Below, piece by piece: positions 18,201-25,138 of a stretch of 64,000 nucleotides of DNA. The stretch lies in NCBI RefSeq assembly GCF_001905445.1, contig NZ_LIVQ01000005.1:666650-730649 (forward strand), read 5' to 3'. The translations under genes and the position numbers were made by a program. Origin of the DNA: Streptomyces sp. CB00455. Lineage in GTDB: Bacteria > Actinomycetota > Actinomycetes > Streptomycetales > Streptomycetaceae. Within the stretch, counting starts at the first letter, position 1; each line of letters starts with the position of its first letter. Below the pieces are notes generated by a model. The model had not been told where the DNA came from. It made no database searches and saw only the letters and a list, made by a program, of their open reading frames with translations.

Positions 18201-18747
18201 GGACCAGGTGCAGGCGGGCGCCGAAGCCGGAGCCGGCCGCCTGCGCGAAATCGCTGTAGTCCACGCTGACCCTGGTCGGCGCGTCGGTGCCGCCGACGGT
18301 CAGCAGCACACCGGTGATGCCGGCCTTCCGCGCGAGGTCCTGGCCGAGGACCTCGACCTTGACCTCCTGCGGCGCGGACGCGGGTGCCGCGGACCGGGCC
18401 TTGGCGTCGCCCGCGGCGGCGCTCTCCAGCACGACGGGCAGCTTGCCCGCCCGGGCCGGGGCCTGGCCGGCGGGCGCGGGGACGACGCTCGCGCTGCCCG
18501 CGCCGGGCCAGCTGGTGTGCTTGGCGGCGGGGGCGCTGACGGTGGTGTCGCCCTTGCGGGCCTTCACCTTGCCGTTAGAGCCCTTCACCGGCTTCTCGGA
18601 CGAGGCGGCGGCGGGCTTGGTGTACTGGTCGGCGCTGGCGCTGTCGGCAAGCGGCAGGGCGGGCAGCAGCGAGCTGAGCAGGGTGGCGGCGACGACGGCC
18701 GGGACTCTGCCTCGGGACCGCCGGTCGGCGGCCCGTGGGGTACTCAT
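12295..18747 (-). CDS. Giant secreted Rhs/YD-repeat protein with variable C-terminal domain
   Basis: 2150 residues from the ATG at 18747 (AAGGA ~10 nt upstream); an in-frame extension to 18879 crosses the terminator and is rejected. An N-terminal signal peptide (basic, then AVVAATLLSSLLPALPLADSASA) points to export. The middle contains many YD repeats (patterns such as YDxxGRV, TYDAAGR, YDxLGR). The Rhs core hallmark GARDYDRTTGRFISADPL, followed by YTYSDNNPLRYSDPSG, ends near residue 1896. The last ~250 residues are a separate domain, with the spaced motif NAYRH-FTWQA ... ADAHEAYGD ... LSDLVNNEYGRQMG, which resembles the DUF6973-type domains at the ends of other polymorphic toxins. The Rhs shell usually encapsulates and releases such a C-terminal effector. 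Activity of this one is unknown. Confidence 0.88.
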   Translation of the reverse strand: MSTPRAADRRSRGRVPAVVAATLLSSLLPALPLADSASADQYTKPAAASSEKPVKGSNGKVKARKGDTTVSAPAAKHTSWPGAGSASVVPAPAGQAPARAGKLPVVLESAAAGDAKARSAAPASAPQEVKVEVLGQDLARKAGITGVLLTVGGTDAPTRVSVDYSDFAQAAGSGFGARLHLVQLPACVLTIPEKPECRTQTPLPGGNDLEKQTVTADTAAPAGSMRLQALSGPVTVLAATADTAGPSGDYKATPLSSASSWSTSLNSGAFTWSYDMPLTAMPGGLTPKLGLSYNSGAIDGRTANSNNQASWAGDGFELSPGFVERSYKPCADDGAPKTNGVTPGDQCWATDNATISFAGHSGELIPVSANEWRIKGDDNTQVTRGRDVNRANGDNDGEYFRAVTSDGTRYYFGYNRLSNWASGKPETKSVYTVPVYGNNAGEPCNGTDFASSWCQQGWRWNLDLVIDAHGNDVTYWYTQETNNYGRNLKATDRTPYVRGGRLEHIEYGQRQSDIYSATVKPMGRVDFGTGERCLETTSGTCDPANIDANRQYWYDTPWDRNCKDGTDCTGQYSPTFFTRTRLTQVVAKTLQADGSYAAVDTWDLKHKWGTADFDYQLLLDSIKHTGSSATPAIALPPTTFAYKQMVNRLDKVGDGRAPFIKQRLGTITDELGGQLDVNYSAAVCDWANLPAPQTNNTRCFPQQYQASDEVPVTTEWFNKYVVEAVIATDRTGHAPDMVTHYTYLGDAAWHFDDEDGLTKDKLKTWSQWRGYARARVETGGVAAMSTQAEHWFLRGMDGDRNDPTDKTKKRSVTVDDGHGTVLNDDQAWAGYEYRTEQYDKPGGVILSKTVNTPWKKQSATRTNDWGTTTANLTGTAVTRSLASLDKGAGAAWRETRTNNTFDTYGRTTQVEELGDVAVATDNKCTRTTYADNTSSWILNGVTRTEVVAAACATNVSRETQADGTSAVLADTRLRYDGQAYGAAPTKGDVTLTETLKSQTGTSATYLDSSATFDLYGRKLTDTALVSTTEFDTTGATGPVTTASTDARTTTNAYTPTTGRATRSTLTTPPATVGNSATAQTTTVDYDLMRGLSTSTIDANGRRSDLTYDALGRSLKVWRPDRLKSGGQTPNHEFAYAIADGAITAVTSKTLNADGSQATTYTLYDGLGRVRQTQAPGGNGGRILTDTFYDERGQAALSYAPYYATGAPSTTLFKVEDPTGVETQTANTYDGLGRVVKATTLAGNGVGTPLSTTLTEYGGDRVTFTPPQGGIPTTTITDAAGRTTELRQYKSATPTGAYDATTYGYDPAGHMNKLTDPSGTVWTWFYDQLGRQTKAVDPDSGTSTKTYNVRSEVTRTTDGRGKTVSSVYDNLGRLIETHDGPVTGPLLTSQTWDPSGNKGQLSTASRFSTVGATTYEYKTTYSLFDALSRPNRTTVTIPSVPGQENLAGSYINGTTYRLDGLVKSVAYPAAGNLASESVAFTYDGLHRMTAAEGLSKYLTAQSYSLTGKPLQSTLSNGTAGKDTYVTLGYEWGTQRLVSSRTDQYGITGAARAAAYTYDQVGNVTSVTDTSRSGTDRQCFSYDYLTRLTEAFTPTGSSCPASPTGATLGGPAPYWTSWTYNTNGTRATETRHDPAGSTANNATTTYTYPAPTAARPHTLTGTSTVTGGTGTPVTQTYTYDNSGNTTERHLKPSGTQTSDQILTWNTEGRLAQVADSVKNGATTTTKTTDYLYDTSGNRLIGHTLDTANPAAENWTLYLGTTELNLVKGAAKATATRYYPLGATATAVRTDDNKITFQVNDHHGTAELNIDATTGTLNQRRTTPFGGTRGTAPTTWSGTRGFLGGVNEATGLTHLGARDYDRTTGRFISADPLFVATDPQSLAAYTYSDNNPLRYSDPSGLALEECASGMYRCQGGTKILGEGPRYQAIVAQNKAEEPYRKAALAAYQVSVGVKPAGWIGSLVANAADEMRKARRAYGQQLEREYRQNTNFKYETVPSQTQIPGAEPYDEIATGKAKKSELMVCAYIGVADCYDAKQITGWAANVAADAYPGAENEGQNAYRHFTWQAMITAKHGAQTAEMVADAHEAYGDREGHNYADHLSDLVNNEYGRQMGERIAAANPGASESQLRDAITREAKNYMTGGNYARPSDFE

Positions 18748-18837
18748 CTGTCGGGATTCCTTGTCGATCAGGGATTTTCGCGGCGCGTCCGGATCGGACC
18801 GCCGCCGCCCCCGGGCCGGTCGGGGCCGGAAACGGCA

Positions 18838-18875
18838 CGGCGGGTCGGGCGGCCGAGTGGCCACCCGACCCGCCG
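18838..18875 (-). terminator. 17-bp stem-loop after the LamG gene
   Basis: Arms 18838-18854 and 18859-18875 pair at 16 of 17 positions around a 4-nt loop, 8 nt after the LamG-protein stop on the minus strand and about 90 nt before the Rhs start. It should stop or reduce read-through from the LamG gene into the Rhs gene, implying that the Rhs gene has its own promoter or is expressed at a lower level. Confidence 0.75.
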
Positions 18876-18882
18876 TCACCGG

Positions 18883-21800
18883 TCAGAGACCGGACGAGGT
18901 GGCCAGCTCGGTGTTGTAGTCGGCCAGCTTGGTGATCTGGGTACCGCTGAGCACGCCCTGGAAGAGCCAGACGTCGTCCAGCTCGCCGGAGAAGTACTCA
19001 CCCCATGCGCCGGCGTTCCGGTTGCGGCCGAACTGCAGACCGAAGGTGGCCTCGTACGGCTGCGGGGCGCCGGTCCAGGAGATGTGCGGCGTGCAGCCGG
19101 TGCTGCCGTCCGGGCATCCCTGGTTCTCCAACTGGCCGTTGACGTACAGGCTCAGCCGGTCGGAGAAGGCGTCGTAGGTGACCGCCAGGTGGGTCCAGTT
19201 GTCCAGGACCGAGGTGGCGGGCGTGTGCGTGGTGCTGGTGCGGACGGCGCCGACGGCGTCAGAGTCCCGCACCTCTGCCTGCCACTGGCCCGAGGGCTGC
19301 TGGTTGGCGTCCAGGCCCAGGTAGTGCCAGCGGATCGTTACCGCGCTGTTGTTGGCGCCGGGCATGGCCAGCACGGTCATGTCCCGGGTCGGGACGCCCG
19401 CGGTGCTGGCCCAACCCGCCAGGCTGAAGCTCTGGCCGGTGTGCAGCGGGACGGCGGTGGTGGCCGCGTAGCCGGTGGAGCCGTCCAGCAGCAGCGTGCC
19501 CATGGTGGGCAGCACGCCGCCGTCGGACTTGATGGAGGCTCCGGTGCCGAGCTGGGCGCCCGCCTTGAGCGGGCCCTCGCCGGGGGAGCTCAGCGGGGTG
19601 CCGGTCGCCGAGCCGAGCTTCCAGCGGCCGGCCAGCTGCGGGCGCTGCTGGACCATGTCGCGGGCCTCGGTGGAGGTGAGGACGCGGTCGTAGATCCGCA
19701 CGTCGTCGATGTCGCCCTTGAAGAACTCGGCGTTGGCGCCCTTGCGGTTCACGGCGCCGATCTGGATCGGGCCGGGCTTGGCCCACGGTGCGTTCTGAGT
19801 GTAGTCGGCCTCACCGACCAGGTAGCCGTTGATGTAGAGGCGGGTCTTCTTGGCCACGCTGTCGGAGACACCGACCAGGTGGACCCACTCGCCGGTGGCG
19901 GAGCTGAAGCAGGGCACGCCATTGACGGTGGTGCCGGGCGTGCAGTCGGCCTGGGCGGCCCGGACCAGGGTGTCGACGGAGGTGTCCTCCTTGTAGCGGC
20001 CGAACACCCACTTCTTGCCGTAGGCCGAGTAGTGCAGCGAGAACTCGTTGTTGTGCTCACCGTTCTGGGTCACCGCCACCTTGGCGATGGTGTCGCCCGC
20101 TGCGGGTGCGGTGGCCTTGACCCAGGCCGAGACCGAGAAGTCCTTGGTCCCGTCGACCTGCGCGCGGGTGCCGCGGGCATAGTCGTCCACGCCGTCGAAG
20201 TGGACGGCGTTGCCGGAGATCCCGGGCGCGCCCGGGGCGGCGCCGCCGTTGACCATCAGGTTGTCGGACTCACCGGTGCCAATCGCATTGGCGGTGCTGT
20301 CGTCGAGGTGCCAGACCGCCTTCGCGAGCCAGCCGGTGGCCGGGGTGCGGTCGGCGGCGACGTCGGTGGCCTCGCCGGCCGTCAGGGCGCGGTCCCAGAC
20401 CTTCACCTCGTCCAGCGCGCCCTTCCACTCGTCGGTGAAGGTGCCGCGCCAGTGCATCCGGCCGAGCTCCAGGGAGCGCCGCGCCGGCCAGACCGACGGG
20501 GAGGCGACGGTGACCGGGTTGGCGCCGTTGACGTACAGCGTGGCGGTCTTGGCCGTCGCGTCGTAGACGCCGAGCAGGTGGGTCCACTGGTTGAGCGCCA
20601 GCGGGACAGTGGAGGCGGCTTCCTGGTAGGCGTACCCGGGGTTGACGTCCTGGGTAAGCACCGAGAACACCCACTTGCCGTTGCGCATGCCCAGGTCGAA
20701 GGCGGACATCACGTTGCCCGCCTGGGACACGGCGGCGCTGTTGGCCTGGGAGTCGGCGAGGTTGACCCAGGCCGAGACGGTGTAGCTCCGGGTGGTGTCG
20801 AGTACGGCGCCCTGGGTCTCGGCGTAGCCGGTGGCACTGCCGTCCAGCGACATCGCGTTGCCCAGGTGGCTGGCCGAGCCGAGCTTGGCACCCGTCGCCA
20901 GGACGGCCTCGAAGCTTCCGGAGGTACCGGACAGCGTCGTCCCGCCGGACTCGTCCATGCCCCAACCGGCCCGCACGGGCTGACCGTTGAGAACGGTGAA
21001 GTAGTACGTCTCCTGCTGCGAGGCGTTGCCGGCGCTGTCCAGCGCCTTGGCCGACAGGGTGTGCACGCCGGGGGTCTCCGGCAGGATCTGGACGGTCTGC
21101 GGGGCGCCGGCGGCGGTGGTCACCTCGTGCGCCGCGGAGGCGTTCCCGTCCAACCCCCACTGGTACTTGACCACGTCGGTGGAGGCCGAGTCGAGGATGA
21201 ACGCGCCGTACTTGCCCACGCCGTCGGTCCACGACAGGGACGCGGTGGCGTCCTTCGAACCGGGGTAGGAGGCGGAGGTGATCGCCGGGCCGTCCGGTGC
21301 GGTGGTGTCGACGGTGAAGTAGCACAGGGTCGGATCACCGCTGGAGGACCAGGGTCCCCACTGCGCGCCGTCCCACACCCGCACCTCCCAGCCCAGCTTG
21401 GTGTTGGCGGGCAGGGTAGTGGGCAGGGACCAGGAGAAATACGAGCCGGAGCCCTTGAAGGTGTTGGAGGCAGGGGCGGCCCCGGCCGAGCCGGTGGACC
21501 ACCAACGGCGGATGAATCCCTGGCCGTCGCCCGCGTCCCAGAACACGCCGAACTGGACGCCGACCGCCTCGCCGTCGGGGTCGGAGGCCCGCGCGGTGAT
21601 CTGCGGCATCTTGTTGATCTTGAGCGGGGTGGTCTGGCAGACCGAGCCCGGCGACATGGTCAGATCGCTCATCGCGGTCTGGTTGGGCGGCAGGTTGTAG
21701 TAGACCCGCAGGAAGGCGTCGTCGGTCAGACGCTTCCAGCCGTACGAGTCACTCTCGTTCTCGGCCTTGAGCCCGAAGGTGATGGTCGGCCAGCCCCAGT

Positions 21801-23244
21801 TGGCGGCGTCCTGGACCAGGTCCTTGACCGCGCCCGAGGTCCCGCCGAACTCCAGCCAGCCGCCAGGGCAGTTACCGCTCCAGCCCTTGGCGGTGTTCAT
21901 GGTCTGCAGCTTGCGGCCCCAGAAGCCGGCCGCGTTCTGGCTGTCCCAGGTCAGGCCCGAGGAGATGTAGCCGGTGTTCCACAGCTCGACCGGTCGGGCG
22001 TCGCAGGAGTACGACCAGCTCTCGTAGGTGCCGAACTCGGCACTGAGGATCTGCTTGCCGATGAAGCTGCCGTTGGGGACCTGGAAGAACGCCCGCTTGA
22101 CGTCGGTCGGTGCGCAGCGCGAGGGGTCACCGCAGTAGCCGACGCCCCAGTCGTGCACGTAGTTGCTGTTGTACGTGAAATGCCAGTACGGCTGGGAGGA
22201 GTAGTACCGGGAAACACCGGCCCAGTCGGACGCGTTGGGGGTGTTCCAGGCCGGGTCGATCATGACCGGGAAGACCGTGGCGGCGTCGTCCAGCATGCTC
22301 TGGTCCGGGGTCAGGACCATCTTTTGCTGCGGCAGCTCGACCTTGAGCTTGGCGACCTTGGCACCCTCGCCGGGCACCAGGTTCTCCAGCGCGGGCGGGG
22401 TGCTCGGCGCGGCCGGGGCCGAACCCTGCGCGGGGGCGGCAGCCGACTTCGCCGTGGCGGGCTTCGCGGCCGACGCGTTCCCGGCGGGGCCGGAGGAGTC
22501 CCACATGACAGGAACGGGGGCTTCGAACACGGTGCCGCCAGCGCCCTTGTCTACCGCCTTGAGCGAGCCGTCGGGTGCCTGCTGGACGGTCAGGCCGTCG
22601 CTCTGCAGGTCGAGGCGGAGCTGGTCGAGCTCGGGGTTCTTCGCGGCGGCCGCAGTGTGCACCACGATGACCTGGCTGAAGCCGGTCCGGGTGGCGGTGA
22701 GCTTGAGGTCGACGTCGGGCAGGATCGCCCGGTACTCGGCGGTGCTGCCGTCGACGACCGGCTTGGGCAGGGCCTTCGGCCAGGTCAGCTTCAGTTCCTT
22801 GCCCGCGGTGGCGATCCGCACCAGCGGCTGGTCGGTGCCGCCGCCGGAGAACTCGACGTCCGCGGTGACCGCCTTCGGCGCGACCGCGCCGCTCGGCAGG
22901 ACGCGCAGCGCCGAGTCGAGGTCGACCCACGAGCCGCCCTTGCGGACCCGCTTGGGCTGCACGTACGTCGTCGTGACCAACTTGCCGTCCGGCTGCGCCA
23001 CCGTGTCGCTGGACTCGGTGCGCTTGGCGGCCACCTCGACCGGCTTGCCGGTCCTCTTAGCCTCCTTGACCGCGAGGCTGTCCGCCGAGTCCGCCGGCTC
23101 GGCCGAACCGGCCGCCGCCTTCGAATCGGGTGCTCCCGACGGCGCCGCCGCCGAGGGCGACAGCGCCGACGCTGCCACCGCCACCGCGGCCAGGGCGCTG
23201 ACGGACCAGATCCTGACGGCCCGTCTTCTGACTCTACTAACCAC
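18883..23244 (-). CDS. Large secreted protein with three LamG domains, Rhs partner
   Basis: 1453 residues. GTG start at 23244 (GGAAATA just upstream) opens a signal peptide (RRRAVRIW then an Ala-rich core to SAAAP). Residues ~60-330 resemble the N-terminal region shared by Streptomyces Rhs-associated surface proteins; ~330-560 include a DNRLRE-like stretch with paired cysteines; ~560-750 look like Ig/fibronectin-type strands. Three concanavalin-like LamG domains follow (about 756-975, 971-1190 and 1205-1445), each with a YTVSAWV/FSVSAWV/FSLAGWA strand, a LYVNG or LYINGYLVG turn and a closing LDEVKVWDR-type strand. It is probably an extracellular glycan- or protein-binding partner of the Rhs protein encoded just downstream. 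Confidence 0.85.
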   Translation of the reverse strand: MVSRVRRRAVRIWSVSALAAVAVAASALSPSAAAPSGAPDSKAAAGSAEPADSADSLAVKEAKRTGKPVEVAAKRTESSDTVAQPDGKLVTTTYVQPKRVRKGGSWVDLDSALRVLPSGAVAPKAVTADVEFSGGGTDQPLVRIATAGKELKLTWPKALPKPVVDGSTAEYRAILPDVDLKLTATRTGFSQVIVVHTAAAAKNPELDQLRLDLQSDGLTVQQAPDGSLKAVDKGAGGTVFEAPVPVMWDSSGPAGNASAAKPATAKSAAAPAQGSAPAAPSTPPALENLVPGEGAKVAKLKVELPQQKMVLTPDQSMLDDAATVFPVMIDPAWNTPNASDWAGVSRYYSSQPYWHFTYNSNYVHDWGVGYCGDPSRCAPTDVKRAFFQVPNGSFIGKQILSAEFGTYESWSYSCDARPVELWNTGYISSGLTWDSQNAAGFWGRKLQTMNTAKGWSGNCPGGWLEFGGTSGAVKDLVQDAANWGWPTITFGLKAENESDSYGWKRLTDDAFLRVYYNLPPNQTAMSDLTMSPGSVCQTTPLKINKMPQITARASDPDGEAVGVQFGVFWDAGDGQGFIRRWWSTGSAGAAPASNTFKGSGSYFSWSLPTTLPANTKLGWEVRVWDGAQWGPWSSSGDPTLCYFTVDTTAPDGPAITSASYPGSKDATASLSWTDGVGKYGAFILDSASTDVVKYQWGLDGNASAAHEVTTAAGAPQTVQILPETPGVHTLSAKALDSAGNASQQETYYFTVLNGQPVRAGWGMDESGGTTLSGTSGSFEAVLATGAKLGSASHLGNAMSLDGSATGYAETQGAVLDTTRSYTVSAWVNLADSQANSAAVSQAGNVMSAFDLGMRNGKWVFSVLTQDVNPGYAYQEAASTVPLALNQWTHLLGVYDATAKTATLYVNGANPVTVASPSVWPARRSLELGRMHWRGTFTDEWKGALDEVKVWDRALTAGEATDVAADRTPATGWLAKAVWHLDDSTANAIGTGESDNLMVNGGAAPGAPGISGNAVHFDGVDDYARGTRAQVDGTKDFSVSAWVKATAPAAGDTIAKVAVTQNGEHNNEFSLHYSAYGKKWVFGRYKEDTSVDTLVRAAQADCTPGTTVNGVPCFSSATGEWVHLVGVSDSVAKKTRLYINGYLVGEADYTQNAPWAKPGPIQIGAVNRKGANAEFFKGDIDDVRIYDRVLTSTEARDMVQQRPQLAGRWKLGSATGTPLSSPGEGPLKAGAQLGTGASIKSDGGVLPTMGTLLLDGSTGYAATTAVPLHTGQSFSLAGWASTAGVPTRDMTVLAMPGANNSAVTIRWHYLGLDANQQPSGQWQAEVRDSDAVGAVRTSTTHTPATSVLDNWTHLAVTYDAFSDRLSLYVNGQLENQGCPDGSTGCTPHISWTGAPQPYEATFGLQFGRNRNAGAWGEYFSGELDDVWLFQGVLSGTQITKLADYNTELATSSGL

Positions 23245-23493
23245 TATTTCCAGCTCTCGCGAGATCGTGCAACACTCGCGGATCTTTGTGCAGACCTTAA
23301 AAGTCCGTCAACAGCTTGTGAGAATCCGGTGAGAATCCTGCCCGTAACGTGCTGGATCAATGGTGATCAGTGCCGTCAAATCAGATAGGTAGATGGCTTC
23401 CGAAGTGAGGTAAATCACGGGACTGGCTCTGAATCCGGATACCCAGTGCTTCATGGCCGCGCGCAGTTGCGCCACCGTGACCGATGTGGCTGA
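23245..23493 (-). promoter_or_regulatory. AT-richer upstream region of the LamG gene
   Basis: About 250 nt with visibly lower GC than the surroundings (for example gcagaccttaaaagtccgtc and caaatcagataggtag). It is the only obvious place for the promoter of the LamG gene. An inverted-repeat-like gacctt/aagtc element lies near 23293. No specific -35/-10 pair is claimed. Confidence 0.4.
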
Positions 23494-23740
23494 TCAGTGA
23501 AACTGAGCAGTCGTCATGCATCCGGACTTGATCGCCCACGCGGCGTCTTCGGCCTGATCGGTGACGGGCAGCGCGATGAGCGCGGCGTCGAAGACGGCCG
23601 GGTTCACCTCGTCGGCCGCGGCGTAGGCCTGGGGTATCACCCACTGGGCGGCGAGCTGGTTGGCGTGCTCGGTGTCCTGGTCGACCAGGGCGGACAGAGG
23701 CAGGCCGCGGAGCAGGCTGTCGGCAGCAGGCTGTCGCCGC
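23494..23740 (-). pseudogene. C-terminal fragment of an unidentified protein
   Basis: On the minus strand a protein-like stretch reads DSLLRGLPLSALVDQD, then NQLAAQWVIPQAYAAADEVN, then FDAALIALPVTDQAEDAAWA, and ends at 23494. The same frame continues further right only as Arg-rich noise antiparallel to the next gene, so the N-terminus is lost. It ends at the short direct repeat 23711-23736, a plausible breakpoint. The family is not recognised. Confidence 0.4.
23711..23736. repeat. 12-bp direct repeat at a junction
   Basis: agcaggctgtcg occurs at 23711-23722 and again at 23725-23736. It sits exactly between the minus-strand fragment and the plus-strand chimeric gene and may mark an insertion or deletion joint. 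Confidence 0.6.
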
Positions 23741-23741
23741 C

Positions 23742-24239
23742 GTGACCGCCGGTTCCGATGAGAAGGGAACGCATTCGTCACTCCGCCGGGAGGCGCTGGC
23801 CGCGCTGGGCGACGTAACCGGATTCGAGCAGCAGATCCACGCCTGGGCGGACGGCTACCGTGCCCGGGGCCGGCCGGAGGGCACCGCCGACTACCTGCTC
23901 TACGAGGTCGTCGGCGTAGAAGGTCTCGACTCGCACGTTCCCCTGACCATGGAGCAGGAGATCGCCGATTTGCTGCGAACCAGGTGGCTGCGCTTCGTGG
24001 CCGGCGAGGGAGAGCCCTGGAAGATGCCATCTCCCACTGCTCTCCCATTCAATCTTGATGAGGGGTGGAAACAGCAGGTCAGAGCCGCTCAGAACCTCGG
24101 CTTGAACTGGTTCATGAGGTTCATCTCCACCAAGAGCTTCATGCCGTTCGTCATCTACCGGATCGCGCTGGGCATCGCCCTGTTCGTGCTGGTGGGCCTG
24201 GGTGTGCTGAGCCCGCATGCCGGCGAGTCGGGCTTGTAG
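23742..24239 (+). pseudogene. Chimeric ORF ending in a displaced UppP C-terminus
   Basis: 165 codons from a GTG at 23742. Residues ~1-120 are an unrecognised soluble sequence (GFEQQIHAWADGYRARG ... LTMEQEIADLLRTRWLRF). From ~121 (NWFMRFISTKSFMPFVIYRI) to the end (LSPHAGESGL) it is the C-terminal transmembrane segment of UppP, equivalent to residues ~249-292 of the intact gene. The fusion is in frame, so a product could be made, but a lone last membrane helix of UppP cannot be catalytic. Best read as the right-hand junction of the island: foreign sequence joined to the original 3' end of uppP. Confidence 0.6.
24108..24239 (+). repeat. uppP 3'-end direct repeat, right border of island
   Basis: Partner of 10069-10200 (44-nt block with one mismatch, then synonymous divergence, same stop position). 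This copy is followed closely by the hairpin at 24271-24304 and by ordinary Streptomyces genes, whereas the left copy is followed by debris, so this one is probably the native end. Confidence 0.85.
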
Positions 24240-24270
24240 GGGCCCACGCGCTCACCGCTTCGCGTGAACC

Positions 24271-24304
24271 GCGGGCCGCTCGGGAACGTTCCCGGGCGGC
24301 CTGC
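24271..24304 (+). terminator. 17-bp stem-loop behind the displaced uppP end
   Basis: Arms 24271-24287 and 24288-24304 match at 15 of 17 positions around the CGGGAACGTTCCCG palindrome. The stem lies 31 nt after the uppP-like stop at 24239, where a uppP terminator would be expected, supporting this as the ancestral uppP 3' flank. Confidence 0.7.
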
Positions 24305-24353
24305 GCGTCGTTGTGCCTGAAGAGACCTGAAGGCAAGCAGCAGGGGGTGTCCC

Positions 24354-24530
24354 ATGGGTCGAGTGGTGCTGGAGCGTTTTCCGGCCGGAAGTCCGCGGGG
24401 AAGCTGGCCCGCCGAGGAGTACGCGGCGCAGCGGATGCGCGAGGGTGTGCAGGCCGAGGTGGTGATGGACCTGGACAGTGACGCGTTCCTCGTGGTCGTC
24501 CGGCAGCGGGAGGCGTATCGCGGTCGCTGA
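24354..24530 (+). CDS. 58-residue conserved-type small protein
   Basis: ATG at 24354 with a good AGGGGGT ribosome-binding site 7 nt upstream, stop at 24530. The product starts MGRVVLERFPAGSPRG and continues PAEEYAAQRMREGVQAEVVM, then DAFLVVV: an acidic/amphipathic helix then a strand, with codon use normal for the genome. Small proteins of this look occur widely in Streptomyces, with unknown function. It sits between the uppP terminator and the SnoaL-like gene and is probably the original neighbour of uppP. Confidence 0.6.
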   Translation: MGRVVLERFPAGSPRGSWPAEEYAAQRMREGVQAEVVMDLDSDAFLVVVRQREAYRGR

Positions 24531-24599
24531 CGGCTCGTAGGCGGCCGTGGCCGGCGCACGACCCTTGGCCTCCTGTCCCCGGAGCCCCACACTGAACCG

Positions 24600-25100
24600 A
24601 TGACGCAGCGTGTGAACCTCGCGACGGTGATGGACCGGCTGGCGATCGACGAGGTGGTCACCGGTTACGCGGTGGCCGTCGACGACGGCGACTGGGCCGC
24701 CTACCGGGCCCTGTTCACCGCTGCCGGCCGGGCCGACTACAGCTCGGCGGGCGGGATCGCAGGGCCGTCGGGAGAGGTCGCCGACTGGCTGGCGCGGACC
24801 ATGGCGCGCTTCCCGGTGCGCCAGCACCTCATCGTCAACCGGCTGATCCGCCTGGAGGACGTGGGCGGGTCCCCCGGCGACCGGGCCGAGGTGCGGGCGG
24901 ACTTCCTCAATCCCATGCGGCTGGCGGGGGCCGGTGACACGGGCGCGGAGGCGGGAGGGGACGGCGGGGCGGCCGGTGCGGTGACCTCGCCCAATTTCGT
25001 CGCGGCCGGCCGGTACGACTTCGCCCTGGAGCGCACGGCCGACGGCTGGCGGCTCGCCCGGGTCACGGTCCAGGAGAAGTGGCGCCACATCTCGGCGTAG
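24600..25100 (+). CDS. Nuclear-transport-factor-2/SnoaL-like protein
   Basis: 166 residues. The N-terminal helix MDRLAIDEVVTGYAVAVDDGDWAAY, the AxYxxLF-type continuation and the conserved closing strands (RYDFALERTADGWRLARVTV) match the cone-shaped NTF2/SnoaL fold. A Gly/Ala-rich insert (about residues 112-126) separates the last strands. Members include ring-bond cyclases, dehydratases and isomerases, but the catalytic pocket cannot be read from sequence alone. ATG at 24600. The gene is 38 nt ahead of lnt on the same strand and may be co-transcribed with it. Confidence 0.72.
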   Translation: MTQRVNLATVMDRLAIDEVVTGYAVAVDDGDWAAYRALFTAAGRADYSSAGGIAGPSGEVADWLARTMARFPVRQHLIVNRLIRLEDVGGSPGDRAEVRADFLNPMRLAGAGDTGAEAGGDGGAAGAVTSPNFVAAGRYDFALERTADGWRLARVTVQEKWRHISA

Positions 25101-25138
25101 AGCGCGCGGCCGTCCCACACTGGTAGCGGAGGCACACC

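Noticed and set aside
18208..23388. A 1726-codon open frame on the plus strand opposite the LamG gene
   Set aside because: Composition is Gly/Val/Arg-rich noise without domains, while the minus strand encodes signal peptide and LamG motifs.
24271..24304. A tRNA gene as the island attachment site
   Set aside because: The sequence folds as a simple hairpin; no cloverleaf, anticodon arm or TPsiC loop could be made here or at 10200.
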